From: Streptococcus pyogenes
GTDB taxonomy: Bacteria; Bacillota; Bacilli; Lactobacillales; Streptococcaceae
NCBI RefSeq assembly: GCF_002055535.1
Contig: NZ_LN831034.1
Location: forward strand, 1,550,001 to 1,614,000
Length of the DNA stretch: 64,000 nucleotides
Direction: 5' to 3'
Numbering within the stretch: the stretch's first letter is position 1; each line of letters opens with the position of its first letter. This document shows, one piece after another, positions 1 to 9,545 of the stretch. Both the position numbers and the translations under genes were made by a program. The notes under the pieces are model-generated. The model did no database searches. It had not been told where the DNA came from and was given only the letters and a program-made list of their open reading frames with translations.

Positions 1-778
1 TTACTGATAAAGTTGGTTTTATTAGTAGCATCTGACCATCAGTCTCAACTCTAAGCCCCAATTCTAAAAGTCTATTTTTTACCAGCTGATCATCGCTTGT
101 ATGAAGGGCAATTTGTACTTTTACTTGAGCTTTAAGCTCTGCTTTGTCCATACTCTTAATAACTTTGCCTTTATGCATAATCACGTAACGATCAACAACT
201 AAGTCTAATTCTGATAAAATATGACTGGAAATCAAAATCGTAATACCATAGCAATCTCTTAGGTTCAAAATAATCTGACGCATTTCTTTGATTCCTGCTG
301 GATCAAGACCATTAATGGGTTCATCCAAAATTAAAAATTCTGGAAAATCCAGTATCGAAAGACCAATAGCCAAACGTTGGCGCATCCCTAAAGAATAATC
401 TTTCACCTTTTTCTTTTTGCTCACTTTTTCTAACCCAATAAGTTCCAAAACCTCATGTATGCGCTCTTTTGCATCAGCTAATCTCAATTGCAACGCTGCA
501 TAGTAAAGATTATCATGAGCTGTCATATTGGGATAAAGTGTCGGTGACTCAATAATTGATCCCATTCGATAGGGTTGTAACTGTTTGATTTGCCCTGAAT
601 CTTTTCCAATTAGGCCAGATAAAATACGCATTAACGTTGTCTTTCCAGCACCATTTTGACCCACAAGGCCGCAAATTTCTCCTTTGTAAATATCAAAAGA
701 GATATCACTTAAAACCTGATTTTTACCATAGGATTTATTTACTTGCTCAATACTTAGTAACATTGATTGCTGTGTCAT
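1..778 (-). CDS. ABC-2 type transporter ATP-binding protein (C-terminus outside window)
   Basis: The frame opens at an ATG (778) and stays open for 259 codons to the window edge, so the C-terminus is missing. The product begins MTQQSMLLSIEQVNKSYG. It has a Walker A motif (GQNGAGKT, near residue 40), a signature region SLGMRQRLAIG (near 140), a Walker B region LILDEPINGLDPAG and a switch-region ILISSHILSEL. This is the pattern of BcrA/SalX-like ATPases that pair with ABC-2 membrane subunits, often for peptide or antibiotic export; the permease is presumably just outside the window. An AAGGAG ribosome-binding site at 785-790 fixes the start, and a good promoter lies at 825-853. The substrate cannot be told from sequence. 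Confidence 0.9.
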   Translation of the reverse strand, partial: MTQQSMLLSIEQVNKSYGKNQVLSDISFDIYKGEICGLVGQNGAGKTTLMRILSGLIGKDSGQIKQLQPYRMGSIIESPTLYPNMTAHDNLYYAALQLRLADAKERIHEVLELIGLEKVSKKKKVKDYSLGMRQRLAIGLSILDFPEFLILDEPINGLDPAGIKEMRQIILNLRDCYGITILISSHILSELDLVVDRYVIMHKGKVIKSMDKAELKAQVKVQIALHTSDDQLVKNRLLELGLRVETDGQMLLIKPTLSV

Positions 779-824
779 TTTCCGCTCCTTTTTTGTACTT
801 ATCGATCAATACAATATCTTACAC

Positions 825-853
825 ATAATAACATCTGTAAACGGTTGTGACAA
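825..853 (-). promoter_or_regulatory. Promoter of the ABC ATPase gene
   Basis: On the minus strand TTGTCA (848-853) is followed after exactly 17 bp by TATTAT (825-830), about 47 nt upstream of the ATG at 778. The spacing and hexamers fit a housekeeping sigma factor promoter. Confidence 0.6.
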
Positions 854-979
854 GTTCTTCTTTTTATTAAAAAAATATAAATAAGAATTTTAATAATATG
901 ATTATTTTAGCAATAAAAAAGTTATACTGAAAATGGGTTAATACTGCTTCACATAGCAGTCTCATCGTAAAGCATAAGT

Positions 980-1003
980 AAAAAAGGCCAGAAATAGTGA
1001 CCT
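980..1003 (-). terminator. Probable intrinsic terminator after recG
   Basis: On the minus strand AGGTCA (998-1003) can pair, with one G-U, with TGGCCT (985-990) and is followed by six U residues (980-985). It lies about 70 nt past the recG stop. Confidence 0.5.
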
Positions 1004-1070
1004 CTTTATACTTTATAACAGTTTATCTCAAAACTAACTAAATATTTGTAAAACAACGACTTGTTTTAAG

Positions 1071-3086
1071 TTAATCATAAACTTCTTTTTTTCTAATATT
1101 TTGTGCCACTAATTGCCACTGTTTTTCATATATCCAGTTAGGATCAGAAACAATCGCTGCAGAAACTTTGCGTGCTTCTTCTAAAATAGGATAATCCTCA
1201 ACGATATCAGCTACTTGAAATTCTGGAATTCCAGACTGACGAGTACCAAAGATTTCACCAGAACCACGCATTTTTAAATCCGACTCAGCTAAAACGAAAC
1301 CATCTGTCGTTTCTGTCATGATTGTCATTCGTTTTTTCCCCGAATCAGTTTTGGGATTAGCCACTAAAACAGCGTATGATTGTTTATATCCACGACCAAC
1401 ACGCCCACGAAGTTGATGTAACTGACTTAATCCAAAACGATCGGCATCCATAATAATCATGATCGTTGCATTTGGGACATTTACCCCTACTTCAATAACT
1501 GTTGTGGATACTAAAATATGACTTTTTTTATCCTTGAAATCTTGCATTATAGCATCTTTTTCATCATTTTTCATACGTCCATGTACAAGAGCAACCTTAG
1601 CAATTCCTTCAAAATAAGTAGATAATTCAGCATGCAATGCTACTGCATTCTTTAAATCTAAAGCTTCTGATTCTTCAATCAACGGTGAAATGACATACAC
1701 TTGAGCATCTTTTTGCAATTCACCTTTTACCCATTCCAACACAGTACCTAGCTGCTCGTGTTTCACCCAGCGTGTCATAATAGGTTTACGACCGGCAGGT
1801 AATTCATCAATAATAGAAACATCCATTTCTCCAAAAGCTGTGATTGCTAGAGTTCGGGGAATTGGGGTGGCTGTCATCATTAAAACATCAGGATTTTCTC
1901 CCTTTTCACGGAAAATTCTACGCTGTTTAACACCAAAACGATGTTGCTCGTCTGTAATGACAAGCCCCAGTTTATGGTACTGTACCGAGTCTTGGATAAG
2001 AGCATGAGTTCCTACAATCATATCAACCGAGCCATTTGCAATAGCTGCTAAAACCGTACGCTTGACAGCTGCTTTCATACCCGAAGTTAATATAGCGATT
2101 GATAAATCTGGAAATAACTCTTGCAGACTAATGTAGTGTTGTTCAGCTAGGATTTCCGTTGGAACCATCAAAGCCGATTGAAAACCTGCTGTATAAGCTG
2201 CATACATTGATAGACCAGCAATGACTGTCTTTCCTGATCCTACATCTCCTTGCAATAAACGATTCATATGAGCTCCCGATGACATATCAGATAATATGTC
2301 ATCTAAAGAGCGCTTTTGAGCATTCGTTAGAATAAAAGGTAAAGAGGAAATCTTTGTCTCCATAGCACGTTTACTATAAAGAATAGGCAAACCATTTGTT
2401 TCAGATTTATTTTCGGCTTTCAAAACTTGAAGGTTCATTTGAAAGTAAAATAATTCTTCAAATTTAATCCGACGGAGCGCTTGCTTATACTCTGTGATAT
2501 CTTTTGGGAAATGCATAGCTAAACAAGCCTGACTACGACCCATCAATCGGTATTTTTCCAATAAAGTAGCTGGTAAATTTTCCTTCAATTCCAAATGCGC
2601 ATCGATTTCAAAAGCTGACTTAATAGCTTTAATCAAAGTAGACTGTGAAATTCCCTGAGCTACGCGATAAACAGGTTGCATGTCATCTTCAACTTGAGCT
2701 AAAACCTTCATCCCAGTAATAGCCGATTTAGTGGCATCCCATTTACCAAAAACAGCTACCTCTTGACCAAGTTCTATTTTATCAGCTAAATAGGGTTGAT
2801 TAAAAAAACTAACATTTAAGACAGCTTCCCCTTGACGCAATTTGAAACTTAAACGGTTACGTTTAAAACCATAATATTGTACATTAGCTGGAGTAACGAC
2901 TAAGCCTGTAATGACTGCTTTTTCACCATCCACTAAATCAAAAACAGATTTTGATTTAAAATCTTCATAGCGAAACGGATAATAAAGCAGTAAATCTTCT
3001 ACTGTATAAATATCTAATTTCTGAAATTTTTCTGCTGATTTTGGTCCAAATCCCTTTAAGTTGGACATAGGAGCTGTTAATATCAT
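1071..3086 (-). CDS. recG: ATP-dependent DNA helicase RecG
   Basis: RecG is a monomeric superfamily 2 helicase that remodels stalled replication forks and Holliday junctions. The 671-aa product has the family's full length. It has an N-terminal wedge/OB-fold part (to about residue 230) and then helicase motifs in order: Walker A GDVGSGKT (about 280), DEQH motif II in ITDEQHRFGVKQR, motif III TATPIPRTLA, and motif VI QLRGRVGRG near 550. The ATG at 3086 is preceded by a GAAGGG ribosome-binding site. The gene is read leftward, downstream of the haem operon and separated from it by a 374-bp hairpin-rich gap. A weak terminator follows at 980-1003. Confidence 0.97.
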   Translation of the reverse strand: MILTAPMSNLKGFGPKSAEKFQKLDIYTVEDLLLYYPFRYEDFKSKSVFDLVDGEKAVITGLVVTPANVQYYGFKRNRLSFKLRQGEAVLNVSFFNQPYLADKIELGQEVAVFGKWDATKSAITGMKVLAQVEDDMQPVYRVAQGISQSTLIKAIKSAFEIDAHLELKENLPATLLEKYRLMGRSQACLAMHFPKDITEYKQALRRIKFEELFYFQMNLQVLKAENKSETNGLPILYSKRAMETKISSLPFILTNAQKRSLDDILSDMSSGAHMNRLLQGDVGSGKTVIAGLSMYAAYTAGFQSALMVPTEILAEQHYISLQELFPDLSIAILTSGMKAAVKRTVLAAIANGSVDMIVGTHALIQDSVQYHKLGLVITDEQHRFGVKQRRIFREKGENPDVLMMTATPIPRTLAITAFGEMDVSIIDELPAGRKPIMTRWVKHEQLGTVLEWVKGELQKDAQVYVISPLIEESEALDLKNAVALHAELSTYFEGIAKVALVHGRMKNDEKDAIMQDFKDKKSHILVSTTVIEVGVNVPNATIMIIMDADRFGLSQLHQLRGRVGRGYKQSYAVLVANPKTDSGKKRMTIMTETTDGFVLAESDLKMRGSGEIFGTRQSGIPEFQVADIVEDYPILEEARKVSAAIVSDPNWIYEKQWQLVAQNIRKKEVYD

Positions 3087-3196
3087 TATCTTTTTCCCTT
3101 CACAAAAACTCTTGTCAGATTGAAGACAAAGTTTGTCGTGATACTTTCCTTAGGTGGTGCTTACGGCAGCGACGTTCTTTGGAATTCCATGCCTTT

Positions 3197-3403
3197 ATTT
3201 TTGAGCCTGAGGTCTCAAAAATCCCGAGTGGCGTCAATACGAGATTGACGCCACTCTTTTACCACAGCAAAAAGCATCTGTTTTGGCTCACTTTGTGTGT
3301 AAAAATCGGAAACCGAATGTCAAATCAGCAGAGCTATTCATGCTTTTTGAGCATAAAACTGGGGTTGTCTACGTTCTGACTCTTGTATCTATTATACAAG
3401 AGT
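3197..3403. ncRNA. Structured intergenic region, candidate small RNA or recG leader
   Basis: The 374-bp gap between recG and siaH has no convincing gene; the one short plus-strand frame across it shows no domain. It holds several inverted repeats: a perfect 13-bp stem with 5-nt loop (3226-3238/3244-3256), a 9-bp stem (3197-3205/3214-3222), TCGG-AAA-CCGA (3306-3316), a 5-bp stem (3341-3355), and a 10-bp stem (3379-3388/3394-3403). The last one contains TATAAT on the minus strand (3391-3396). A minus-strand transcript from about 3384 would run through the 13-bp stem, which is followed by GGGAUUUUU and could terminate it near 3217. This is inference; a terminator for siaH or a repeat element is also possible. 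Confidence 0.35.
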
Positions 3404-3460
3404 TCCTATTTATTTTCAGATAAAAGCCTTTTAGTACTTTTAAACAGTTCTAGGGGCTCG

Positions 3461-4855
3461 TTAAGGTAGCATTTGATAAATGGTATCGCAGACACTACTT
3501 AGAAGTTCTTCATCATGTGAAATGAGGATGACAACCTTATGTTGGGTCTTCAGCTGCATGAGAAGATTAGCTAAAGCCTTCATTTGTAACAAATCAAGTC
3601 CGCTACTTGGCTCATCAAAAATTAAGATATCTTTATCAGCCAAAAGACTAGCGGCAATCATCACTCTTTGTTGCTCACCTCCTGACAAACTAGCTGGATG
3701 ACGTTCTAAAAGAGTCGTTAAAGATAACCGCTCTATTACTTCTGTCGTCCGTGGATGTCGTTCATGGCCCAAGTTGACTTCCTTTGAAACCGATTCTGCA
3801 AATAGTTGCAAAGAAACTTCTTGCAAGACAATACTAGTCTTTGATAAACGTTGCTTGGCAGATAAAGGTATGCCTTGAAACTTAATAGTTGCTTTTTTAT
3901 CGTCTAAGATACCAGCTATATAATAAACTAATTGCGATTTTCCAAGCCCGTTTGATCCTGTAATGCCAGAAATACTTCCTACAGCAAAACTAAGCTGTTC
4001 AATACATCTAAGTATTTTGCTTCCCGCTCTAACTGTTAGATGCTCAATACACAGGCTATCATCTGGGCGATAATGTTGACTCTCAATCTTACCAGCTAAC
4101 ACAGGTTTTAGGTCAGACAAGTCTAAGCGACGTAGTCCCATATCTTGCCGTTGTTCATCTGTCAAGGCTAGCAAATTTTGTGTTGTTAACTTATCTGTTA
4201 ATCTACCATTTTTAAAGTAGAAAAAGTTATCTGCCAAATCCATCAAGTAATGTAAGCGATGCTCGGCTACAATAATGGTTTTTCCTGCTGCTTTTAATTG
4301 GGTAAGATAGGCTTTAACAGCAGCTATGCCTGCACTATCTAAGTTAGCAGTTGGCTCATCAAAAAGCATAATATTAGTACCTTGCATAATGGCCGTTGCA
4401 ATAGCAACTCTTTGTTTTTGCCCTCCTGACAATCCAAACATATCCTTGTTAAGGAGCTCTGCAAAAGCAAAATCTTCTGCTAAAGTCCAAAGACGCTTCA
4501 TGATAACCTTTGCATCTAAACCTTGATTTTCACAAGGAAAGACTAGTTCGTGTTGGACTTCGCGATAGAAAAACTGACTGGCTGGATTTTGAAAAACAGA
4601 GGCCACAGATCTAGAAAATGTTTCAACACTGTCTCTGCCTGCTTGGCAATCAGCCACATCTAGTCTACCTTCATATTTTCCAGCATAATAATCAGGAATT
4701 ATGCCATTAAGAAGTTTTAAAAAGGTAGATTTACCTGAACCAGAAGGTCCACACAAAACAATGAATTGTCCAGAGGCAATTTGACAAGTCGATATCTGAC
4801 AAGCTGGATTTTTTTGATCATGATAGGTAAAAACAAGTTGTTCTGCTGAAATCAT
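3461..4855 (-). CDS. siaH: ECF transporter dual ATPase SiaH
   Basis: This 464-aa protein is two ABC ATPase domains fused in tandem, the energising part of an energy-coupling-factor (ECF) transporter. The first half has Walker A GPSGSGKS, signature LSGGQKQR and LLFDEPTANLD-type Walker B (here IMLFDEPTANLD). The second has GSNGLGKS, LSGGEQQR and ILIFDEPSSGLD. The start is placed at the ATG at 4855 because it forms an ATGA overlap with the siaG stop, as at the other junctions here; an upstream ATG at 4915 would overlap siaG by 60 nt. In GAS the last three genes of the operon (siaFGH) are known as an ECF-type haem importer. It is the last gene of the haem operon. Confidence 0.9.
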   Translation of the reverse strand: MISAEQLVFTYHDQKNPACQISTCQIASGQFIVLCGPSGSGKSTFLKLLNGIIPDYYAGKYEGRLDVADCQAGRDSVETFSRSVASVFQNPASQFFYREVQHELVFPCENQGLDAKVIMKRLWTLAEDFAFAELLNKDMFGLSGGQKQRVAIATAIMQGTNIMLFDEPTANLDSAGIAAVKAYLTQLKAAGKTIIVAEHRLHYLMDLADNFFYFKNGRLTDKLTTQNLLALTDEQRQDMGLRRLDLSDLKPVLAGKIESQHYRPDDSLCIEHLTVRAGSKILRCIEQLSFAVGSISGITGSNGLGKSQLVYYIAGILDDKKATIKFQGIPLSAKQRLSKTSIVLQEVSLQLFAESVSKEVNLGHERHPRTTEVIERLSLTTLLERHPASLSGGEQQRVMIAASLLADKDILIFDEPSSGLDLLQMKALANLLMQLKTQHKVVILISHDEELLSSVCDTIYQMLP

Positions 4856-5532
4856 TGCAGTATCGTGATGATTATGATAACAGTAATCCAAATCTGCACC
4901 CCCCAATCTTTCCATGTTAAGTGTGAGCTAAAGCATTCACTGGTGCCTTTGTTGACTGCTAGCCCTTTAGTTAGACTAGCGATAGTTAGTTCTTGGCTAC
5001 TTCTTATCAAAGATAAAAGCAATGGAACCATTAAATACTCCAAGTATTGTTTAGGTCTGATCAAAATAGACCATTTTGTTAAAATAATCCCCCTGATTTT
5101 TAAAGAGCGATGAATAACACAACATTCTTGTCTAATCATTGGTATGAAACGGCACATAACGGCCAAGGTCAATAGCCAGACTTCTGGGAAACGCCATTTG
5201 CGTAATCCATGAACCAATTCGTAGATGGTAGTTGTCTTAATAGTAATTAAACCTGCTAGTAAAGAAGGGAAAACTAACCTTCCTGCTATTGAGACAAAAC
5301 TCAATAAGTGGTCAAGATAAGAAGGGAAAATCGATAGCGGGATTACAGATAGACCGATCATTAACAGATAAACAACCGCCAACTTGAACGCTAGCTTTTT
5401 CTTATTTAAAGCAGACAAAAGTAATAAGAGAAAAATAACAATTATAAATTCTAAAAAGCCATCAACACGAAAAAAGAAGCAGGCATTGGCAAGTACCAAC
5501 AAAAGCAGTTTGGTGCGAACATCAAGCCTCAT
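4852..5532 (-). CDS. siaG: ECF transporter transmembrane (T) protein SiaG
   Basis: This 226-aa integral membrane protein is the T component of the ECF transporter, which couples the SiaH ATPase to the substrate-binding subunit. It starts with MRLDVRTKLLLLV at 5532, forming an ATGA overlap with siaF. It has a membrane-spanning N-terminal half (to about residue 100), then a soluble coupling region with the charged stretches typical of EcfT (KIRGIILTK, SLTKGLAVNKG), and a C-terminal membrane segment (VQIWITVIIIITIL). An in-frame extension to 5628 is rejected because it would run 100 nt into siaF. Specificity is not set by this subunit. Stop and siaH start overlap. Confidence 0.87.
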   Translation of the reverse strand: MRLDVRTKLLLLVLANACFFFRVDGFLEFIIVIFLLLLLSALNKKKLAFKLAVVYLLMIGLSVIPLSIFPSYLDHLLSFVSIAGRLVFPSLLAGLITIKTTTIYELVHGLRKWRFPEVWLLTLAVMCRFIPMIRQECCVIHRSLKIRGIILTKWSILIRPKQYLEYLMVPLLLSLIRSSQELTIASLTKGLAVNKGTSECFSSHLTWKDWGVQIWITVIIIITILQ

Positions 5533-6122
5533 GATAACAATCCTGATTTGATAAAATGTTTCTTTAGTAAATAATGTGCAAAAACTGACCCTAATAAGGC
5601 TCCTGCAAGAACAATTCCTACAAACCAAATAACATGCCCTAAACTAAAATCATACATAATGCGATTGACATAGGTCATACTTTTACCGCGGGCTAACAAA
5701 CTTTCAACATAGGCATCTTTCAACAACCACATCAGCAAAATAGGGCCACTATTGACAAAAGCAAAAACCATATAAGATAGGTCATTAAAAAACCTTGACT
5801 TGTATTTTCCTAAAGACGCAATAATATCCGCTATTAAACCGAAAATAATGCTGGGAAACATCGCGGCAAAAAAGTGACCACTAAGGAAGAAAAAACCTCC
5901 CATCATCAATCCTAATAATGTTATTGGCCCAAATGTTTGCAATTTAGCAATCAAAAGAAAATAAATTGTTCCCCCCAGTAAAGCTGCAAAGGCAGGGGCA
6001 TATAACATATTTCCTGAGCGATCAAAAAAGATGTTAATAAACGTGCCTAGACCAACACAAATAAAGTAGAGCGCGGCAAATGCGCCTGTTATCATAATAT
6101 CTTTTATTGTTAACTGTTTCAT
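5529..6122 (-). CDS. siaF: ECF substrate-binding (S) component SiaF, Trep_Strep family
   Basis: This 197-aa, very hydrophobic protein has about five to six membrane spans. It begins MKQLTIKDIMITGAFAALYF, typical of S components of ECF transporters, and resembles the Trep_Strep integral membrane family. It would bind the substrate and work with SiaG and SiaH. Its place in the haem operon and published work on GAS SiaFGH indicate haem as substrate; the sequence alone does not prove this. It overlaps siaE upstream (6119-6122) and siaG downstream (5529-5532) by ATGA, implying translational coupling. Confidence 0.87.
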   Translation of the reverse strand: MKQLTIKDIMITGAFAALYFICVGLGTFINIFFDRSGNMLYAPAFAALLGGTIYFLLIAKLQTFGPITLLGLMMGGFFFLSGHFFAAMFPSIIFGLIADIIASLGKYKSRFFNDLSYMVFAFVNSGPILLMWLLKDAYVESLLARGKSMTYVNRIMYDFSLGHVIWFVGIVLAGALLGSVFAHYLLKKHFIKSGLLS

Positions 6123-7789
6123 TTTTTATTCACCTCTTTTAGGGAACCATTTTTTACGCAAAATAGATGATCAACACAAGCTAGGGTTGATGGCCTGTGA
6201 GAAATTAAGAAGACCAATCCTTGACAATGTGTTTTAATTAAATCAAGCAAGATAGCTTCATTTAGAGAATCTAAATTTGACGTGGGTTCATCAAAAATAT
6301 AGCAACTCGCATCTTTCAATAAAGCTCGCATCAACTCTAAACGTTGACCTTCTCCAGCTGAAAAGTCAGAAGGACTCTTGATAATCGTATCCAAACCTTC
6401 CTTACAAGCTAACAGTCTGTCTTTCATACCACAAGCCTCAGCTAAATTCCAAATGGACTCATCTGAAATATCTTGACGGCCAAAGATAAGATTTTCACGG
6501 ATAGACTGTTGGAAAAGCTGCGCTGTTTGTGGCACATAAGCAATAGTATCTTGTAATTTAGCAGCATTTAGTAAGCAACTATTCCTATCATTAAGAAAAA
6601 TATCTCCTGTCTTCCAATTATACCATTTCATAATTAATTTCACCAAAGTTGATTTACCAGATCCTGATTCGCCTTTAATGCCAATAATCCCCTTTTCTTG
6701 AAAGGTAACTGTTAAATCCTTAAAAACCAGCTCTTGGCGCTTTGGATAAGCAAAACTGAGGTCCTCAAAAGAAACACTCCTTAAACGATCTATTTGTTTT
6801 GTGCCTTCATCTACTATGACATTTTCGTCTAGAAGGTCAAAAATATTTCGAGCCGCATTCATAGCACGCTTAAAACCTAATGGCAAACGTCCTAGTTCTA
6901 AAAAAGGAGAAAACGAAGCAGTGAAAGCAATAAAAGTTAATAAGCCTTTATCAAATGATAAGCTGTCATGGCATATCCCATCAAAAACCATATAAGAAAA
7001 TGCTAAGATCATTAAGCCAAGCCAGAAAAAAGTCAATGCCATTTGCAAAAATTGGGCTTGCGCTACGTTACGATCAAGAGCATTTACATGATTACTTTTT
7101 TTTATTAATCGTTCAAATTGCTCGTCTAATACCTGAAATTGCAAAAGATCTTTGACTGATCGTAAACTCTCTAAAAAATAAGACAGGTAATCTTTTCGAC
7201 CTTCATTTTGGCTTTTTAGTAAAACCTGTAAAATATTAGCAAAATAAATGGGTATAACAATGGCTAAACAAGCATAGGTTGCCAAAGCTAATAAGGCTAA
7301 CTGCCAACTACTTTGACAAAAGTACCAGAACATTAAACCTGCAGACAATATTGCTGTACAAATAGGTGCGATTGTGTGGGCAAAAAAAACTTCTAATGCC
7401 TCAATATCTTCTCCAATCATTTTAAGCAAATAACCACTGTCTTGACTATCCAAGCAAGCTGGAGAAAGAGCTCTTAGTTTCTTAAAGATCAAGTTCCTAA
7501 AAGCTGCTAAACTATGAAAAGCAACAAAATGACCAAAATAATGCTCTCCATAACGAACAAAACCTCTTAAAAAGGCTAGAGCAATCAAAAGATATAAAGC
7601 TAATATTGGAATCACTTCTTGTCTAATAGCTAGTAGTCCTAAATAAGCTATTCCAGTTGGAATACTTACCGTGATGACAAAACCCATAACAGCAAAGCCA
7701 ACAGCCAAGATAATCCAAGGTAGCAGAGTTTTCATTAGGGTTAATAAACGCCAAACCAGGCTTAAGGTAGATCTGTTAGGTTTAGCCAT
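6119..7789 (-). CDS. siaE: ABC transporter SiaE, membrane domain fused to ATPase (CydC-like)
   Basis: This 556-aa half-transporter has about six membrane spans (residues 1-300) and a C-terminal ATPase with Walker A GESGSGKS, a degenerate signature FSAGEGQR and Walker B CYIFDEPTSNLD. Together with SiaD it forms a heterodimeric type IV ABC pair resembling CydDC exporters. The start at 7789 (MAKPNRS) is chosen because GGAGG lies 10 nt upstream inside the end of siaD; this start overlaps siaD by 8 nt. The substrate is unknown; export of haem, a haem-related compound or a thiol would fit the operon. It overlaps siaF by 4 nt. Confidence 0.88.
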   Translation of the reverse strand: MAKPNRSTLSLVWRLLTLMKTLLPWIILAVGFAVMGFVITVSIPTGIAYLGLLAIRQEVIPILALYLLIALAFLRGFVRYGEHYFGHFVAFHSLAAFRNLIFKKLRALSPACLDSQDSGYLLKMIGEDIEALEVFFAHTIAPICTAILSAGLMFWYFCQSSWQLALLALATYACLAIVIPIYFANILQVLLKSQNEGRKDYLSYFLESLRSVKDLLQFQVLDEQFERLIKKSNHVNALDRNVAQAQFLQMALTFFWLGLMILAFSYMVFDGICHDSLSFDKGLLTFIAFTASFSPFLELGRLPLGFKRAMNAARNIFDLLDENVIVDEGTKQIDRLRSVSFEDLSFAYPKRQELVFKDLTVTFQEKGIIGIKGESGSGKSTLVKLIMKWYNWKTGDIFLNDRNSCLLNAAKLQDTIAYVPQTAQLFQQSIRENLIFGRQDISDESIWNLAEACGMKDRLLACKEGLDTIIKSPSDFSAGEGQRLELMRALLKDASCYIFDEPTSNLDSLNEAILLDLIKTHCQGLVFLISHRPSTLACVDHLFCVKNGSLKEVNKK

Positions 7790-9545
7790 AAATACTTGCC
7801 TCCAGTCTTGCTTGAGTATCAACTAGGTGACGATAAGTTGGTTGGTCCCGATAAAGGTCGCAAGGTTTGCCTAAACAAGCAGGCTGCCCTGTGTTTAAAA
7901 AGAGTACTTGGTTAGCTCCTTTCAGTCGAGACATCTTATGAGTAATCACAATAACTATTGCTGTCTTAGCTAATCTCGTTATTAAATTGTCAATAATACG
8001 TTCATTTTCTGCATCTAGACTAGATGTTGCCTCATCAAAGATATAAAGAGACCTCTTACTTAATAGAGCTCTTGCGCAAATCACCTGTTGCTTTTGGCCT
8101 GGTGATAACAGGTTACCATTTTCACCAACTATTGTGTCAAGACCATCTGGTAGCCAGTTGATGAAGCTTAACAAACCATGTTGATCTATCCAATCTAAGA
8201 TTTCTTTTTTAGAGAGATTTGCTGCTAACCTTAAATTATCGTAAATGCTACGGTTCAATAAGGTAGATTGGTCCGATACATAAAGAACCTGCTGGTTGAT
8301 AGTTTCTTGCGACAAATTGTCACTGTCTAAACCGTCAAATAAAATATGCCCAGTCGTTGCAGACTGGCGTTTCAAGAGGAGTTGAGCTAGACTTGTTTTT
8401 CCTTGTCCTGACACCCCCGCGATAGCTGTTAGTTGGCCCTTCGTTAATGTCATGGTAACCCCACTAAGCACTGTTTTTTTCTCATAAGCTAAAGAAATAT
8501 TTTGGATGTCAATCTGGTTAAAGTTTATTGCTGTTTTACTCTTGTTATCTTTTCTTGCTGGAACACTATCCAAGAAACTAAAGATACGGTCAGCCATTTT
8601 GGTATTCATCATGACCAAGTGCATGCCATAACCCTGCTCACGAATCGGTGTAAAAAATTCTGTAGCAATCAAGAGAAAAAATAGGAAATTAAAAAAAGAT
8701 AACTGGCCTGTTGCCAAAGCTTGAACGGCTAAAAAACCTGACAAACCAATTCCCAGATACATAACTGCATCCATATAACCAACTGCTTGTAACTGAAAGC
8801 CAAGCAAAGACATGGTAGCCTTTCGAAACTGTTCTGCCTTACCCGAAAATTCTTGCTCGTAACGTTCTGTTGCTTGATAAGAATACAGTGTATTAAGACC
8901 TTTTAAGTCATCCATAAATAAATTACCAACATCCATATAAGAAGACCAATAATGACTCATAATTTGCTTAGACCGCTTTTGCATAGCAACGATTGAAAGT
9001 GGAATCAGAGGCAGAACTCCTAAAAAGACAAGGCCTGCCAATGGATAAATTAAAAAGACTAGTATCATAATAGTTGTGCAGTTCCACTTGGTTCTCATAG
9101 ACAAAGACAAATAGTAACCATAATAAGTATCCAAACTATCAATCCCCTGTGAAGCCAACGTTAAAATATCAGCATCACTGGCATGAGCATCAAATTGCCC
9201 GTCTAAATCAATAAAAGCCTCAAAGAAAGATTGTTTGAGTGAATCTCTAGCAAATTGTGAAGCGATCCCTTGCAGTTGCTTGCCTAATATAGCAAGAACA
9301 AAGCCTACCACATTTAAAAGTAGGAGTAAACCTGCCAAGCGTCCTAAGGCAATAGCATGACCCAAAATAAAGGTCGAAAACGTTTTGGCAATGAGGTAAA
9401 AACTGATCATCCTCATCACAAATTGTAACCAAGATAAAAAGGCTGACACATAAAGCAAATACCTTTTTGGTGCAATTCGTTCACGTAATCGTTTTAACAG
9501 TCTTTTCCTTTTTCCCCTTGATATTGTATCTTCTGTTTCCATCAT
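7782..9545 (-). CDS. siaD: ABC transporter SiaD, membrane domain fused to ATPase (CydD-like)
   Basis: This 587-aa partner of SiaE has an N-terminal positively charged stretch (SRGKRKRLLKRLRERIAPKR), six predicted membrane spans to about residue 310, and a C-terminal ATPase with Walker A GVSGQGKT, signature LSPGQKQQ and Walker B LYIFDEATSSLD. The glutamine in GVSGQGKT and proline in LSPGQ are departures from the usual GxSGSGKS/LSGGQ. The ATG at 9545 gives an ATGA overlap with the siaC stop. The order siaC-siaD-siaE suggests cotranslation and complex assembly. Function is inferred as an ABC exporter; the substrate has not been established from sequence. Confidence 0.88.
   Translation of the reverse strand: MMETEDTISRGKRKRLLKRLRERIAPKRYLLYVSAFLSWLQFVMRMISFYLIAKTFSTFILGHAIALGRLAGLLLLLNVVGFVLAILGKQLQGIASQFARDSLKQSFFEAFIDLDGQFDAHASDADILTLASQGIDSLDTYYGYYLSLSMRTKWNCTTIMILVFLIYPLAGLVFLGVLPLIPLSIVAMQKRSKQIMSHYWSSYMDVGNLFMDDLKGLNTLYSYQATERYEQEFSGKAEQFRKATMSLLGFQLQAVGYMDAVMYLGIGLSGFLAVQALATGQLSFFNFLFFLLIATEFFTPIREQGYGMHLVMMNTKMADRIFSFLDSVPARKDNKSKTAINFNQIDIQNISLAYEKKTVLSGVTMTLTKGQLTAIAGVSGQGKTSLAQLLLKRQSATTGHILFDGLDSDNLSQETINQQVLYVSDQSTLLNRSIYDNLRLAANLSKKEILDWIDQHGLLSFINWLPDGLDTIVGENGNLLSPGQKQQVICARALLSKRSLYIFDEATSSLDAENERIIDNLITRLAKTAIVIVITHKMSRLKGANQVLFLNTGQPACLGKPCDLYRDQPTYRHLVDTQARLEASIYG

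Noticed and set aside
3179..3379. 66-codon plus-strand frame upstream of recG
   Set aside because: It crosses two strong inverted repeats, has no ribosome-binding site and no recognisable domain.
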